Assembly: GCA_020747065.1 (NCBI GenBank)
Contig: JAGMVK010000013.1
Span: forward strand, 1-64,000
Origin: Cadophora sp. MPI-SDFR-AT-0126
Taxonomy: Eukaryota; Ascomycota; Leotiomycetes; Helotiales; Ploettnerulaceae
Direction: 5' to 3'
DNA: 64,000 nucleotides
The translations under genes were made by a program, and so were the position numbers. The stretch's first letter is position 1. Every line of letters starts with the position of its first letter. Of the stretch, positions 1 through 12,440 are shown piece after piece. The notes beneath the pieces were generated by a model. The model was not told the DNA's origin. It saw only the letters and a list, made by a program, of their open reading frames with translations, and made no database searches.

Positions 1-170
1 ATATTATAACTACTAAAGTTTAGAAATATAAAAGGTATTTAATAGAAGTATCTTTTTTTAATATTAGTATTTAGTATAATATATTTAATAATAAAGTAAA
101 TATTATTTCTATTAAACTTAGTTATTTTAATTAAATAAAAGAAAAAAAAAGTAAAGAGTCTAAAGTATGA
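1..170. repeat. Repeat shared with 12,450-12,630
   Basis: The first 170 bases align with about 12,450-12,630, for example a shared block around TTTAGTATAATATA followed by TTAATAATAA. This marks both places as copies of the same element. The downstream parts (5,825-6,855 and 13,720-14,735) also match, so the second copy seems to be a shortened version of the first. Confidence 0.6.
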
Positions 171-3100
171 TAGCTCAACGGAAGTTCATTGATAGCTACA
201 ATACAAAGTAGAAAAGACAAGGAGAAAAGAGGTTTCGAAAGGAGCCTCGAGCTTAAGTACAGAAGGCGCGGCCGCTAGTCCTGTCGCAACGTCGCGTCCA
301 GTCACCTCTCGTAACTCCTAAGTCTCGTGATCTGCGACACGCACGTGACTACGCAGACTATCCGTCACATAAAGTATTTTCTAAGAAAATAAGTAAAAAA
401 AGTATTAATTAAACGTTAATTCTACTAAAATCTCGCGGGCGCACGTGAGACTAATTAAATACTAGATTAGAATTAGATAGGAGGGGTAAATTCAAAACTT
501 TTTACTAAGCTTTTTATTTACCTTATAATTAGTTGGAAAAAAAGTATTATTAAGTGATATCCTTTAATTAGTTACTTTTATACTTTTAAATCTTTTCTCT
601 AAATCCTTCTTTTAGCTAGATATTATTCGGATCTTCCACGAGCTTATATATCTTATTTAATAATATATTTATAGCTTCTTCTATATTAATATAGATACGC
701 TAATTACATGTAATTACTATAGAAATAGAAGGCCTAGGGCCGAATTTATTAAAGATAGTAAAGTACTCATATAATATATAGAGTATAAGGATAAAATTAA
801 GGTTTCTAAGAATTCCAGAAAGCTTATAAAAGCGCTAGAGTAAGACTAAAAGAGAAAGGATAAGAGTCCTTATAGTAATAAAAGAAGACCGCTTACTTCT
901 TATTCTAGTAGTAATACTCCTAATTTAAGTAGTCCCCTTTTATATAATCCTTTTTCTTTAATATAAAGTTTTAATACTAAAGCTTAGTATATAATATAGA
1001 ATAACTCCTAGTAGTCTAATAATACTAAATAATAGCGTATAGCTACTACTATTAATTCTTAAGTCGATAGAGCTAATCGAAGAGGTAATATTTCGCTTAT
1101 TAAATCTCTAGCTTATATTACTAAATACTCTTCTTTTACTAGATTACTTATATTATTATATTAAGGATTAGAATATTACCTTTTAGAATAATTAAGTACT
1201 TAGTAATCTTTCTTCTAGTTCTCTTTACTTTTATTAGGATAAAGCTTTAATTTTAACTATAATCTTAATAATATTAATCACAATTATATAAATATTCTAC
1301 TATAAGGATAAATAACTTAAGATTATATCAAGAAACTAGCTATAGTAACTTATAGAGGACTAGTTAATCTAAAGAACTAGTAAAGAGTTAAAGAGTTCTA
1401 TACTTTACTTATAAATATAGAAATAGTCTATTATACTTAATATAAAGAGGAATAAATAGATATTAAGATCTTAGATAGGGTTTATTAATAATATTACTAA
1501 TGCGATAAGACCGGAATCTACCCTTATCTTATAAGTAGAGCTAATAATATAAACCCGAGGAAGATATTATATTACTTACTAAAGCTTTCTTAAATTAAGT
1601 AGATCTGTATATCTCCTACTTATATATAGATATAAGTCTATAAAGCTCGTAGTCTATAGTTTAAGTACACTAGATATTACATTACTTTATAAATAGTCAC
1701 ATTAAGTTTAGTAATAAAGTACTATTAATATCTTTAGAGCTTAATATGATTTTCCTTACTTTAGTAAATAGTAATAAATAGATTTAGTACTAATTCCTTA
1801 ATAATTTCAAGGTTAATTAGTATAGACTTTTTATCTAGCTTATATTCTTAAAGTAAAACTACCTTAATTATAAAGATATTACTATTAATTACGAATTATT
1901 AAGATAGTATTATTCTAAGGATAATAATATTTACGACTAGATTATATAGATTATAGAGATTTAAGAGATTATATTTACTTCTAAGGACAAAGATAGTAAT
2001 AATCTAAATAGATTTTAATAAGTTAGAGTTAATAAAGAAGTTATAGAAGATAATATTAATATATAAGCTTCTCTAGATTACTTAGTTATTCTATATTTAG
2101 TAGAAGATATACTAGAGATAGTAGCTATTCGTATAGCTATTAGAAAGACTCGGATAATCGCTATACTCTTAATTAAAATATAATCCCTTAATAAGATTAG
2201 GAGAACTTAATAGTTTTTTACTATAGTATTTCTAACGCTTTTCTCGTATAAATTAGCTGATTTTAATAACCCTTACTAATAATTAGTATCTTTATAGAAA
2301 TAGAGATAGTATCTTTTGCGGTTCTACAATAGCTAGTTTAAATAATATCCTTACTTTAAATTCTATTTATTTAATTAATTTATATAAAATAAATTTATAT
2401 CTATAAGCTAATACTTTATTTACTAAAACTCTAATCTTATTAGTCTAACTCTTAATAAGTTAGAGAAAGCTCTTAAGACTTCTAAAGGCCTCTTACTAAA
2501 GATTATTTAGTAAGGTATATACTTCTCTAGAATATCGCTATTCTAAGGATTAAAGAGAAGCTCTCTTAAAACCTATATATATATAATTAATAATTCTTTA
2601 GTAGTATTTATAACTACTAGCTATACGGATATATAGTAGTACGATTTATAATATCTCTTACTAAGGTTTAATAAATATAGTACTACTTTAAAAGAAGATA
2701 AGTAAAAGATTATATGTAATATAATATAATTAAATTCTTATATTATTACTTATTATATTTATTTATAGATTACCTTATTTTAGGATATAATTCTTAAACT
2801 ATTCCTTAGCTATAAAGACTTCTAGTATAGAATTAAGTTTCAAATGCGAAGTATAGGATACTACTATAATATTTACTAGGTTCCTTATTATATTCTGGAT
2901 AAAGATAACCCTAGCTTATTTCAAGATAATACTTCTTTTATAGCTTATAATAATAAGGAAAATAGACTGATCTTTATAGAATATTAGGTCCAGAGGATTA
3001 TAGCTATTAATTTAAATTTATCTTAATACTTAGATAAGAAGAATCTAATCTCTTTACTTCTTAAGGATATTTAAAATACTAAGGATTTTCTTAACTTAGT

Positions 3101-4263
3101 TCTTAATTATATATAAACTTACTACAGCTATTAACTTATTTATTATATCCGTATAAATAAGAATAGTAATTAATACTATTGATTTTACTATTCCTGAATA
3201 ATTTAAGTGAAGACTAAAGTATATAAAGATATAAATCTAAAGCGATAGTAATTTATAGCGGAGAGAGACTAGCTATTCTATAACCTATATATTATAATTC
3301 TTATATTAGTATAGTTAGTAAATCTTAATATTTAATTTATAACGATATTTCGCGGACTTATAGATTATATCTTAAAGTACTACTTTAAGCTAGAAAAGAC
3401 TTCTTATATATATAAAGAACTTAAGATAGAGGTTTTAAAGTATATAAACGCTTAAAACTTAATATTATCTTTTATTTCTAAGTTCCTTAATAAACTTATT
3501 AGAGAAAGAGATTACTTAGTATAAGAGGTTAGCTATATTATTCTTAGCTTACTATTATACTATTCCTCTTATATAGTTTATACTCTAGACTACTATAATA
3601 CTAGAAATTAATATATTAGTGTTATACTTAAGAATCGCTATATTAAAAAGTAGAAATTATTATATAAGAGATACTTAAATTAAGGTAATAAGCTTTAAGA
3701 AGTCTTATTCTTTAAGTAGCTCACTTACTTTAACTAGTATATAAAGAAGAAGCGCTTAAGAGCTAAACCGTAATTAATTAATTACTAGCTTAGGTATTTT
3801 AAATTATCTAAAAAGGGATAGCTTAAGTATTTCTTTCGAGTTAAGCTATAGCTCTATTTACCTTACTCTAGGCTTTATTAATTCTTAGTAATTCTAGGTG
3901 AAGAGTTTAATTAGTTTAAGTTTTATTAAGAAGTATAAGAGGATTTTAAAGCTATTTATAAGATTCCGTTTAATTATTATAAAAATACCTTAGAAAGGGT
4001 TCGTAAAGAAGATCCTAATCTAAATAAAGAAATTATTCCGGAAATCGACTTAATTAAAGCTAGATAAGAAGGCGCGGAAGGAAGAGAGTAAGAGAATCTT
4101 ACTACTACTAGCTTAAATTATAATATCGCTATTAATAAAGATCTTAATAATCTAGGAGAGTGTATTTTTAATAAAACTAAGAATTAGAGTACGTATATTA
4201 GGAAATACCTTAATCTTTTAGTAGACTAGTAGGAAGTATAAAGGATATTATACTCTATTAACT

Positions 4264-5165
4264 TCTTTATCTTAATAACTAAAAGTATAGACTTAGCTAC
4301 TCTTAATCCTAAGTAAAGAAAACTCTTTAATCTCTTAATTAATTATTATACTTAACTTTTTACTAATAATTAAGAAGATCTAGATTCACTTCTTATATAA
4401 TTAGATAAAGAAGTAAGAAGTAGTAAGACCTACGCTATTCTTTTAATATATTACTATCTTTAGCTTATAGCTAAGGCCGCTAGTAGAGAGAATCCTGTTC
4501 TTTAAGTAGCTCTAATTAGTGTAGTAGTATATAATATTAAGGGTATTACTCTTTATAGCTTATTCTATCTTCTTATTAATAAGCTATTCTAATTACTATT
4601 TCATGCTACTATTTTATACTTATAAACTAAATTTTAGTATATTCGATATCTTATTACTAATAAGAAGTCTATACTCGATTTTAAGCTCTTAATATAGATT
4701 AAGTAGTGTTTAGCTAAGATATTTCTGAGTAAAGAGAAGCTATTTAGAGGAATTAACTTTGTTATTACTAATAACTTCTTTTAGCTACTTCTAGTTATAA
4801 GTTTACTACTATTTTCTAGACTATATTAAGGAGAGAAATGTTAGAAGCTATAGAAAGATATATACTAGTAGGGTTATTTTATATACTAAGAATTCAAGAT
4901 TACTATACGATTATTAAAAATAATATAATAAGAAGAAGAGGGTAAGGAAGTACTAACCTTTAAGTATACTCTTAACTAATTACAGACTAGCTAGCTTAGA
5001 GATAAAGGGTAGTAATTCTTACTTTATTATATAGCTAATAATCTCTCTCTTAAAGAGAGAGTATTATTTAATAATACTTTTTATATCTATATATTAGATA
5101 ATATAATAGCTAAGGCCTTATTTTAACTATAATTAAATAAGCTATAGTAACTTATAATATTCTTT
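4264..5165 (+). pseudogene. Helitron Pif1-like helicase remnant
   Basis: Reading the plus strand through stop codons gives a helicase of the Helitron Pif1 type. Visible blocks in order are L-N-P-K-Q-R-K-L-F-N (start of the domain), S-S-K-T-Y-A (Walker A, the GSGKT site with Gly changed to Ser), A-A-S-R-E-N-P-V-L, Y-N-I-K-G-I-T-L-Y-S-L-F (family G-x-T-x-H-S-L-F), I-R-Y-L-I-T-N-K-K-S (Walker B I-I-D-E-K-S with Asp to Asn and Glu to Lys), and G-I-N-F-V-I-T-N-N-F-F (family G-D-F-F-Q-L-P-P). Every deviation fits C-to-T or G-to-A change. The Gln sites are now TAA or TAG. It is certainly inactive, since the Walker B acidic residues are lost and many stops interrupt it. Confidence 0.85.
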
Positions 5166-6855
5166 TCTAAGATAATAGTACTTATAAAATATAATTATAA
5201 AATCTATAATAAAGAAATACTTATTATTATCTAATACTTTTAAGCTTAAAGAGTTTAGTTAATTAATATTATAAAAAAGCTCTTAGTTTACTTAGATTAT
5301 AAGATATTAGAATACTTTATAACTACTAAAAAGTTAATTACTTAATAATTCTAATAAGCTAAGTTCTTTTTAGAGTTTAACTTTTAACTAGTCTATTAAC
5401 TAGAAAAAGATAATATAATAACTAATATTCTTAATTAATAAGAATATTAAGTTAAAAGTTAAAATAAAAATAAAAAAGTAAACTAGTATTAGACTTTTTT
5501 TTCTAAAAAATAAGTAGACTCTTATATCTTAGAAGAAAGCTCTAATTACTTTAAATTAGATAATATACTTTTATTTATAAAAGAATATATTTTAGTTAAT
5601 AGAATAATTATAAACTAAGCCTAGATTATACTTATTATAATAAGTAATATTTTAATATAAGCTAATAAGAACCTTCTAATAGATTATATCTTAAAAGCTA
5701 ATTAATATATAGCTTTTTTAGAGTCTTTATAAGCTTAAGTATTATTTAATATTCTTAGATAGTTTTAAATAAATAATAGATTACTACTTTTTTAAAAATA
5801 ACTAATAATATTTATAATAAATAACTTACTTATAGAACTTATCTTTTATAATATATTTTTAGTATTTAAATATAAAAGAAGTACTATTATTAAGCTAAAG
5901 TAAGTCTAAGAGACTAATTATTTTTAGACTATAGAGGCCTTAGTAATAAGCTTTTAAGTATAATAATACTAAAGTTTAAGAAAAAAAGTTAGTTAAGTTA
6001 TAAATAAAAGAATAAACTTTTTATTTAAGTAAGTATACTAAGAATATATTTAGTATAATAGTAATATAATAAGTAATATTTTTTAAGAAATAGACTTAAA
6101 GTTTAAAGTTTTCTAATTATTCTAATTACTTAATTAAGAATATTATTAGAAAAGATTAAAAAATTAAACTAGTTATTTTCTTTTTTTTATTAATTATCTT
6201 TTAATACCTTTTTTTAATAAGCTTAAGTATAGCTTACTTAATTAAGAGTTCTAATTTTTTCTAAGAATAAAGTTATAGAATTGCTAAAATATAAAAAATA
6301 ATTCTTCTTATAGTATTATTAATAATAAGAGATATATCTTAGTACTTACTATTATTATTATTAGACTTATCTTAGTCTTAAGTTTTATTTAAAGATTATA
6401 AGCGTCTAAGTAGTGTAAGGTATAACTAGCTATAAAGGGATTAGAGTTAGAAAGACTAGCTTCTATTAAGCTATTCGTAAGAAAGTAAATAAAGATTTCC
6501 TTCTTTTAAAGAGAAGAAGATTAGTTCTTATTAACTATATTATTACTATAGATATCTTAGTTACTTTTATAAGTCGTAGGAATTAGATTAAGTTTAGAAT
6601 TATATCACGAAATTCTTATTAGTATAATAAAGCTAACTAGAATAATATTATATATTCGAGAATTCTAAACTAAAGGAGAAAGAAAAGAAAAAGCAGAATA
6701 TCGCTTGATATCTAAGTAGATATAAGTGCTTAATAGGGCTAGTCTTAATCGAGCTTAAGGCATTACTCTGCGATTCCTTCAATAATTCATAGGATATAGT
6801 ATATACCACGTGATATATAACTCAATCATCGTTACAATTCGTAACAAGTATTATA

Positions 6856-8030
6856 AGAGTATAAGTAACTATATATACCTCTATATAAATCGATATCAAT
6901 CGACGCCTTCTTTTATACTAGTATAAGTAAAGTAATAATTCCTTATATAGACTACTATACTTAAAAGTATACCTCTAAATCTCTTCTCTTATAATTCTTC
7001 GTCTCGCTCTCTTACTATAAGAGCTTAAGTATATATAACTCGCAACTAATCGTCTTACTTATTATTAAGTTATTATAGATATTTCTAAGCCTCTCTTTTT
7101 TCTACTACTATTTCTATCTTAAATATTATATAAGGATTATTCCGCTTTCTAAAGGTTATAATACTAAAGAATTAACTATAGAAGTAGTATTTATTCTTCT
7201 ACGTCTTTACTTTAATATCTTCGTGATATCCCTTATTAGCTTTTTACTAATAATAGTCTTACTTGTTCTTATTTACTTATATATTCGTAGCGTCTATAAA
7301 AGCTAAGCTTTTAGAGTATTTTATAAGAACCTTTAAAAGCTCTTAAGCCTCTTTAATATAGTCTATCTTATATTATACTATTAATTAAAGCTTATATTCA
7401 GTGAGCTTACAAATAATACTAGCGTTATAAAGGACTTATTTAAAGGTCGTTAAAAAGAAAGTTTTTTAGTACGAATTAAAGTAGTCCGAGTAATATTAAT
7501 TTGTAGTTTTCCTATGTTCTTTATAAGAGCTAAGAGTCTTTTAGATAAGCTATTACTTCTTTTTAAGTTAAAGCTTATATTATATATATTAAGGACTATT
7601 CTATATACTTATAATATCTCTTAGAGGCTTCCTTTTCTTTTTATTTCATAAGCCTGACTCTTTTATACAATTCTAAGCTTATCTTCGTATCTTCTATATT
7701 ATTCTTATAAAGAGAGAGTAGTCTTTATCCTTCTAAATAGCAGCTTCTTCCGCTAATAAGTTTAAGCTAGTTCAGGCTATAACAATCGCTCTACGCTTAA
7801 GAAGTTACTTTCTATAATTAGTCTTTAGAGGCTTTAAGTATCGCTCTTTTAAATAATATATTTTATAAGGTATTCTAATAAGAATTAGTAAAGTTATTAA
7901 GAGGTGCTATATTAAAGGATTATCTTATTTTAATAATTATTTATATAGTTTTGCGATCCTGCCGTCGCTTACTAACTCCGGCCCTTATAAAAAACCTCGC
8001 CGAGTATTAATACTATATTACTAATATTAA
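6856..8030. other. Moderately mutated unclassified segment
   Basis: About 1.2 kb that is less AT-rich than its surroundings, without an open frame. On the minus strand, stretches rich in Lys, Arg, Glu and Ser codons are visible, which could be the remnant of a coiled-coil protein or of a transposase, but no domain can be recognised. It lies just outside the right limit of the first Helitron copy and has no counterpart after the second copy, so it is not part of that repeat. Confidence 0.3.
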
Positions 8031-9919
8031 GAAAAAATAAATTAAATAATCTTCTTAGTACTAAGATATATTATAATAACTTAATTATAGATTTTTTAAA
8101 TTATAAGAGTCTAAAAGTAATTAATATTAGAGATTAGAAGTCTACTATCGTATAATAAAAGATTATCTTTTATACTTAACTTATTTAAGAAGTTAAAGAT
8201 AGTTTATTAGTAAAAAGCTTTAAGAAAAGAAGTATTACACTTAGTATTAAGTACTTATTATATTATAAAAAACATAGAAAAGAATATAGGAGCTCTTACA
8301 CTTATTTTTAATTAAATTATATTATCGTTTAATTAAATCTCTTAGAAGAAAAGACTAAGACTAATTCAATTATAATAAAAGAGTTATTATAAGCACAAAG
8401 TCTTTTTTTTATAAAAAAAAATTATAAGTTTAAGTTATTTAGCTTATAAAAAAGAGTATTAGTTAAAAGATTATAAGTTCTAAGATAATAGATAATTATA
8501 AAATTATAATTAATTAGAAGTTTAGCTTATTAAGCTTATTAAGTATTTAATTATTCTAAATTTATAAAATATTTTAAAGTTTTATAATTTATAATAATAT
8601 AAATCTAGTAAAAAGCTTTTATAAGCTTTACTCTTTAATATCTAAAAAAACGAATAATAGTAAGTATTTTCTTATTATATATAATATAATTAAGCTCTAT
8701 AAGAAGTATAATCTTTAAAAAAAGATAATAAATAACTAGTTCTTATTATACTTTTTTAAATTTACTTAGAGATCTATATTTTATAAGTATTATAGTACCT
8801 TCTTAATATAAAGATAATATTCTAAGAGATTATATAAGAATATTATAGTATATAATATTAAAATTATTAAAGTAATTAAAGAAATTATTATTTATATATT
8901 ACTAGTATATTATTAAATAATTAGTTAATTTAAATAAAAGAATCTTAGACTTATAGCTTTATATCTTATTCTAAGACTTAAATATTCTTTTAAAATTAGA
9001 TTTATTTATATTTTATAAAATACTTAACGAATATTAAGTTTTATAAAGATATAAGCGCTAGCTATATAAACTAAGGTTTTATTAATTAATAAAAAAGAAT
9101 AATAATTCTTATAAGTAAGAGAGTTTAGTACTTAAAAATTAATATATAAACGAAGAGAATTATTTAGCTTTTTAATAAAGAGAATAAGAGTAGTAAATAG
9201 TACTTAGAAGAGCTTAATAAATCTCTTATTAAGATTATTAATTATAAGTTTTTTTACTAATATCTTTTATAGTAAGAAATACTTAAGAGTTTTCTTTTTC
9301 TTACTTTTTAACTTAATTTTATAATTATAGAAGTAGTAGAAAAGAAGTATATTACTTTTTACTTTAGAGAATATATAAAATTATTTAGTATATTTTAGAG
9401 AGATTATTAGTTTTATATCTAACTTATTAAGACGTATAACGAATTATTATAGTATTATATAATATTTAGTAAATTCAATAGCTAGATTAGAAATAGTAAT
9501 AATATTATATTACTTTTATAAATATTACTTAAGTATAGTAAATTACTTCTTAAATTATAATTGCAAATATCTTATTTATAGCTTTATACTTAGCTAATAA
9601 ATAGAAAGCTATACTATTAATTAAAATAATATTAAGTCTATTTATAATCTTTTTTATTATTCTTAAATATAAAAGTATTAGAGGTAAGAATAATAAGAAG
9701 TAAAATTAAGTAAAGAAAGTATTTATAAGAGAGGAATATAATTATTAATTAATTTTCTAAAGTGAATTAGTATAATCTTTAATTTAAGAGTTATATACTT
9801 TTAAAAAGTATAAAAGAGTAGTAAAATTAATAAAGAAGTTACTTAAGGTCTTCTTTTTTATTTCTAGTATATTTTAGAAGTATAAATTCCTCGTAAGTAT
9901 TAGTAGTATATATATTATA
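8031..9919. other. Gene-free AT-rich RIP sequence
   Basis: Very AT-rich sequence with almost no CpA or TpG dinucleotides and no readable frame on either strand. I see no gene, LTR or terminal repeat in it. It probably consists of old transposon copies mutated beyond recognition by eye. Confidence 0.6.
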
Positions 9920-10725
9920 TTAGTAAAGGATTTAATAAATAAGAAAGTAAAAAATACATATATTATATTAAAAAAAAGGTCTTATATAATAATCTTATAA
10001 GTATTTCCTTTTCTTTTTTAAATCCTAAATTCTAAACTACTCTAAATATAATTCCTAAATAACTTATATATAGATCTCTTAATTCTTAAATATTAAGTAC
10101 TAAGAACTTACTTATATTATTATTAATAAAAATACTACTACTATCTTTATTATTATTATAATGATTAATATAAAACTTTAAATTACATTTATTAAGCTAT
10201 TAAAAACTTAAAATAATATAAATTTAATATTATTAGAAAAGACTTATAATCTTTATATTAAAATAATAAATCTTATTTGAAATTAATTAAGAAATAACTC
10301 TTTTTTCTTTTACTTTTAAATATTTTTTTTAAATATCTAATTAAATACTTTTATAAAATTATGACTAAATCCTCTCTTATATAGAAAAGTAAATAAAGAA
10401 AACTTTAATTATAATTATTGCTTACTATAGTAGTAATAAATATAAGAATCTTATAAAAATAAATAAAGATAATATTTACTCTTAAATAAAGAAAGCTTAA
10501 AGTAAATATCTAAGTAGCGTAGAAAAGAAGACTTTTAGTAAAAAATTAATTGATTTAATTACTACTTATTAATAAAAAAGTAGGCCTTATTTTAGAAAAG
10601 CTTTATACTTAGTTTTTATAATAGTACTTTCTTTATATTAATATATAAGAGTAATCTCTATAATAAAATTTAGTATTTAATCTCTATTAGAGTATTAGTA
10701 GATTTATAAGCTTAGAAATATTAAA
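9920..10725 (-). repeat. Fragment of the Copia family (3' noncoding part), heavily RIPed
   Basis: This block aligns base for base, with many transitions, to 16,165-17,000, which is the 3' noncoding part of the outer Copia element. Shared landmarks include TTAGATACTAAGTACTAAGA-like and ACTTATA-rich blocks at about 10,080-10,110 and 16,330-16,370. It contains the roughly 290-bp piece that the inner Copia copy lacks. It is more strongly mutated than the copy at 15,392, so it is probably older. No LTR is attached on either side that I can find. Confidence 0.65.
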
Positions 10726-12440
10726 TAATAATAAGTATCTTTTTATTATAAATTTTATAGTTATATTTCATAGGTGTTATTATCTTAGAAAAGAATAATA
10801 TAAGTTATTATAGTCTATTAAATTATAGTTAAAAAAGAATATTAATTACTATATTATCTAATATATTAGTCTTAGTTTTTATAAGATATTTAAAATAAAA
10901 GTATATTATTTTAATATTTTTAGTAAGTTTATTCTTAAGCTATTAAAATATAATATAGTAAGTATTATTCTAATCTTATATATAATTCTTAAGAATAAGT
11001 GAATTTAGAAAATAAGCTAAATAATTATAAATTAAAATAAAATATTAGTAAAAGTTATAGAATCTAAAAAATAATTAAACTCTTTTAATAATAATAAGCT
11101 CTTTTTAATACTAGATTATAAATATCTTATCTAAATTCGGAAAAATCTTTTTAGTACTAATAATAAAGCTAAAATACTTAGTACTTATAATTCTAAATTC
11201 GTATTTCTTAAAGTTAGCTTAGAGTCTTATATTACTAAGTTAATATAGTATTTTTTTTTAAATATATTCTTAATATTTTTATATAATATTAAAATAAATA
11301 AAAATATTATTTAAGTAAACCATATAAAAGTTATTTAGATAATTGAAAAATGTATTATTTATATAATACTAAAAAATAATAAGTTGTTTAATTAGGCTAA
11401 ATAATAGTATTTTATACCTATAAAAGCTGTATTATATTCAAAAAATAATAAGTTTTTTATTATTAAGATCTATTTAAATATAGTAAAATACTTAATAGAT
11501 ATTTAGTTTTATTAAAAACTTAGTCTTAAAAATCTATTTTAATATTTTATTAAAAGAAAAAATAAGTAATTTTTTTTATAAAAAAGTTTAATTTTTAAAA
11601 GTTAATATAAAACTAAAGAGTTTTATCTATTTTTTTAATAAATAAAATAAAAGATAAAAAAGAAGCTTAGCTAAGCTTAATAAATTTTTTAATAAAGTTA
11701 TTTAAGAAATACTTTTTTAGAACTTTTAGTTTTATTATAAATATATTATAAAATAAGCTATACTTAAAATCGAGTTTCTTATTAAACTTGATCTTATAAT
11801 TTATAAGTTAGTAAAATAATAGTTTATTTAAGATAGATTTAGAAAATATATAAGAAAACTCGTTAATATATTCTAGTAATAATTAAAAAGACTTAATTAG
11901 TTTTATATCTATTATATTAAAAAATACTTATATTATATAGTCTTAATTTTATAAAAAAAAAATTAAATAGTCTATTTTATATAAGTTAATAGTAAATATC
12001 TTATTTTCTATATTTCGAAGTATTATATAAAATATAAAAATATTTATAATACTAATATTTTAAAAAAATAAAATTATTTATAAAATTATTTAAATACTAT
12101 CTTAGTTTAAGTTTTAAAAAGCCTTTTAGATTATTTATCTTTTTAACTAAGATAATCTAAGTATTTTTCTGAAAATAAAAATAAAATAAAATGATAGAAT
12201 AGCTTCTAGAATTAAGAAAGATTTATATTCTAAGTTATAGATTTAGTAAAAAAATAAGTCTTATATTAGAATATTTTCTAATTTATATTTTATTAACAGA
12301 TAAAGCTTAAAAAAGATAATTAAAGAATAGAATAATCTATAATATAAATATTATAAGAATTATATATATAATACTCTTTCAGAAATTAAAAGACTTTTTT
12401 TTTCTTAATAATTAATATTAATATTATATTTAATAAACTA
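10726..12440. other. Gene-free AT-rich RIP sequence
   Basis: Extremely AT-rich, with poly-A and poly-T runs and no open frame. No repeat partner inside the window was found by reading. It fills the gap between a Copia fragment and the second Helitron copy. Confidence 0.55.

Larger units (their letters stand above)
1..6855 (+). mobile_element. RIP-degraded Helitron, window-truncated at its 5' side
   Basis: AT-rich DNA without open frames. The plus strand still reads as a Helitron: a possible N-terminal replication-initiator motif (A-D-F-N-N-P) lies near 2,255-2,275, and a clear Pif1-like helicase lies at about 4,264-5,165. Helitrons are rolling-circle DNA transposons that join a HUH nuclease to a helicase. 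The right limit is set by a second copy that stays similar up to about 6,855 here and 14,735 there; the left end is cut by the window. A GC-richer patch at about 180-470 has escaped most mutation. I could not define the terminal TC/CTRR ends or the 3' hairpin. The class is firm because of the helicase; the exact limits are uncertain. Confidence 0.75.
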
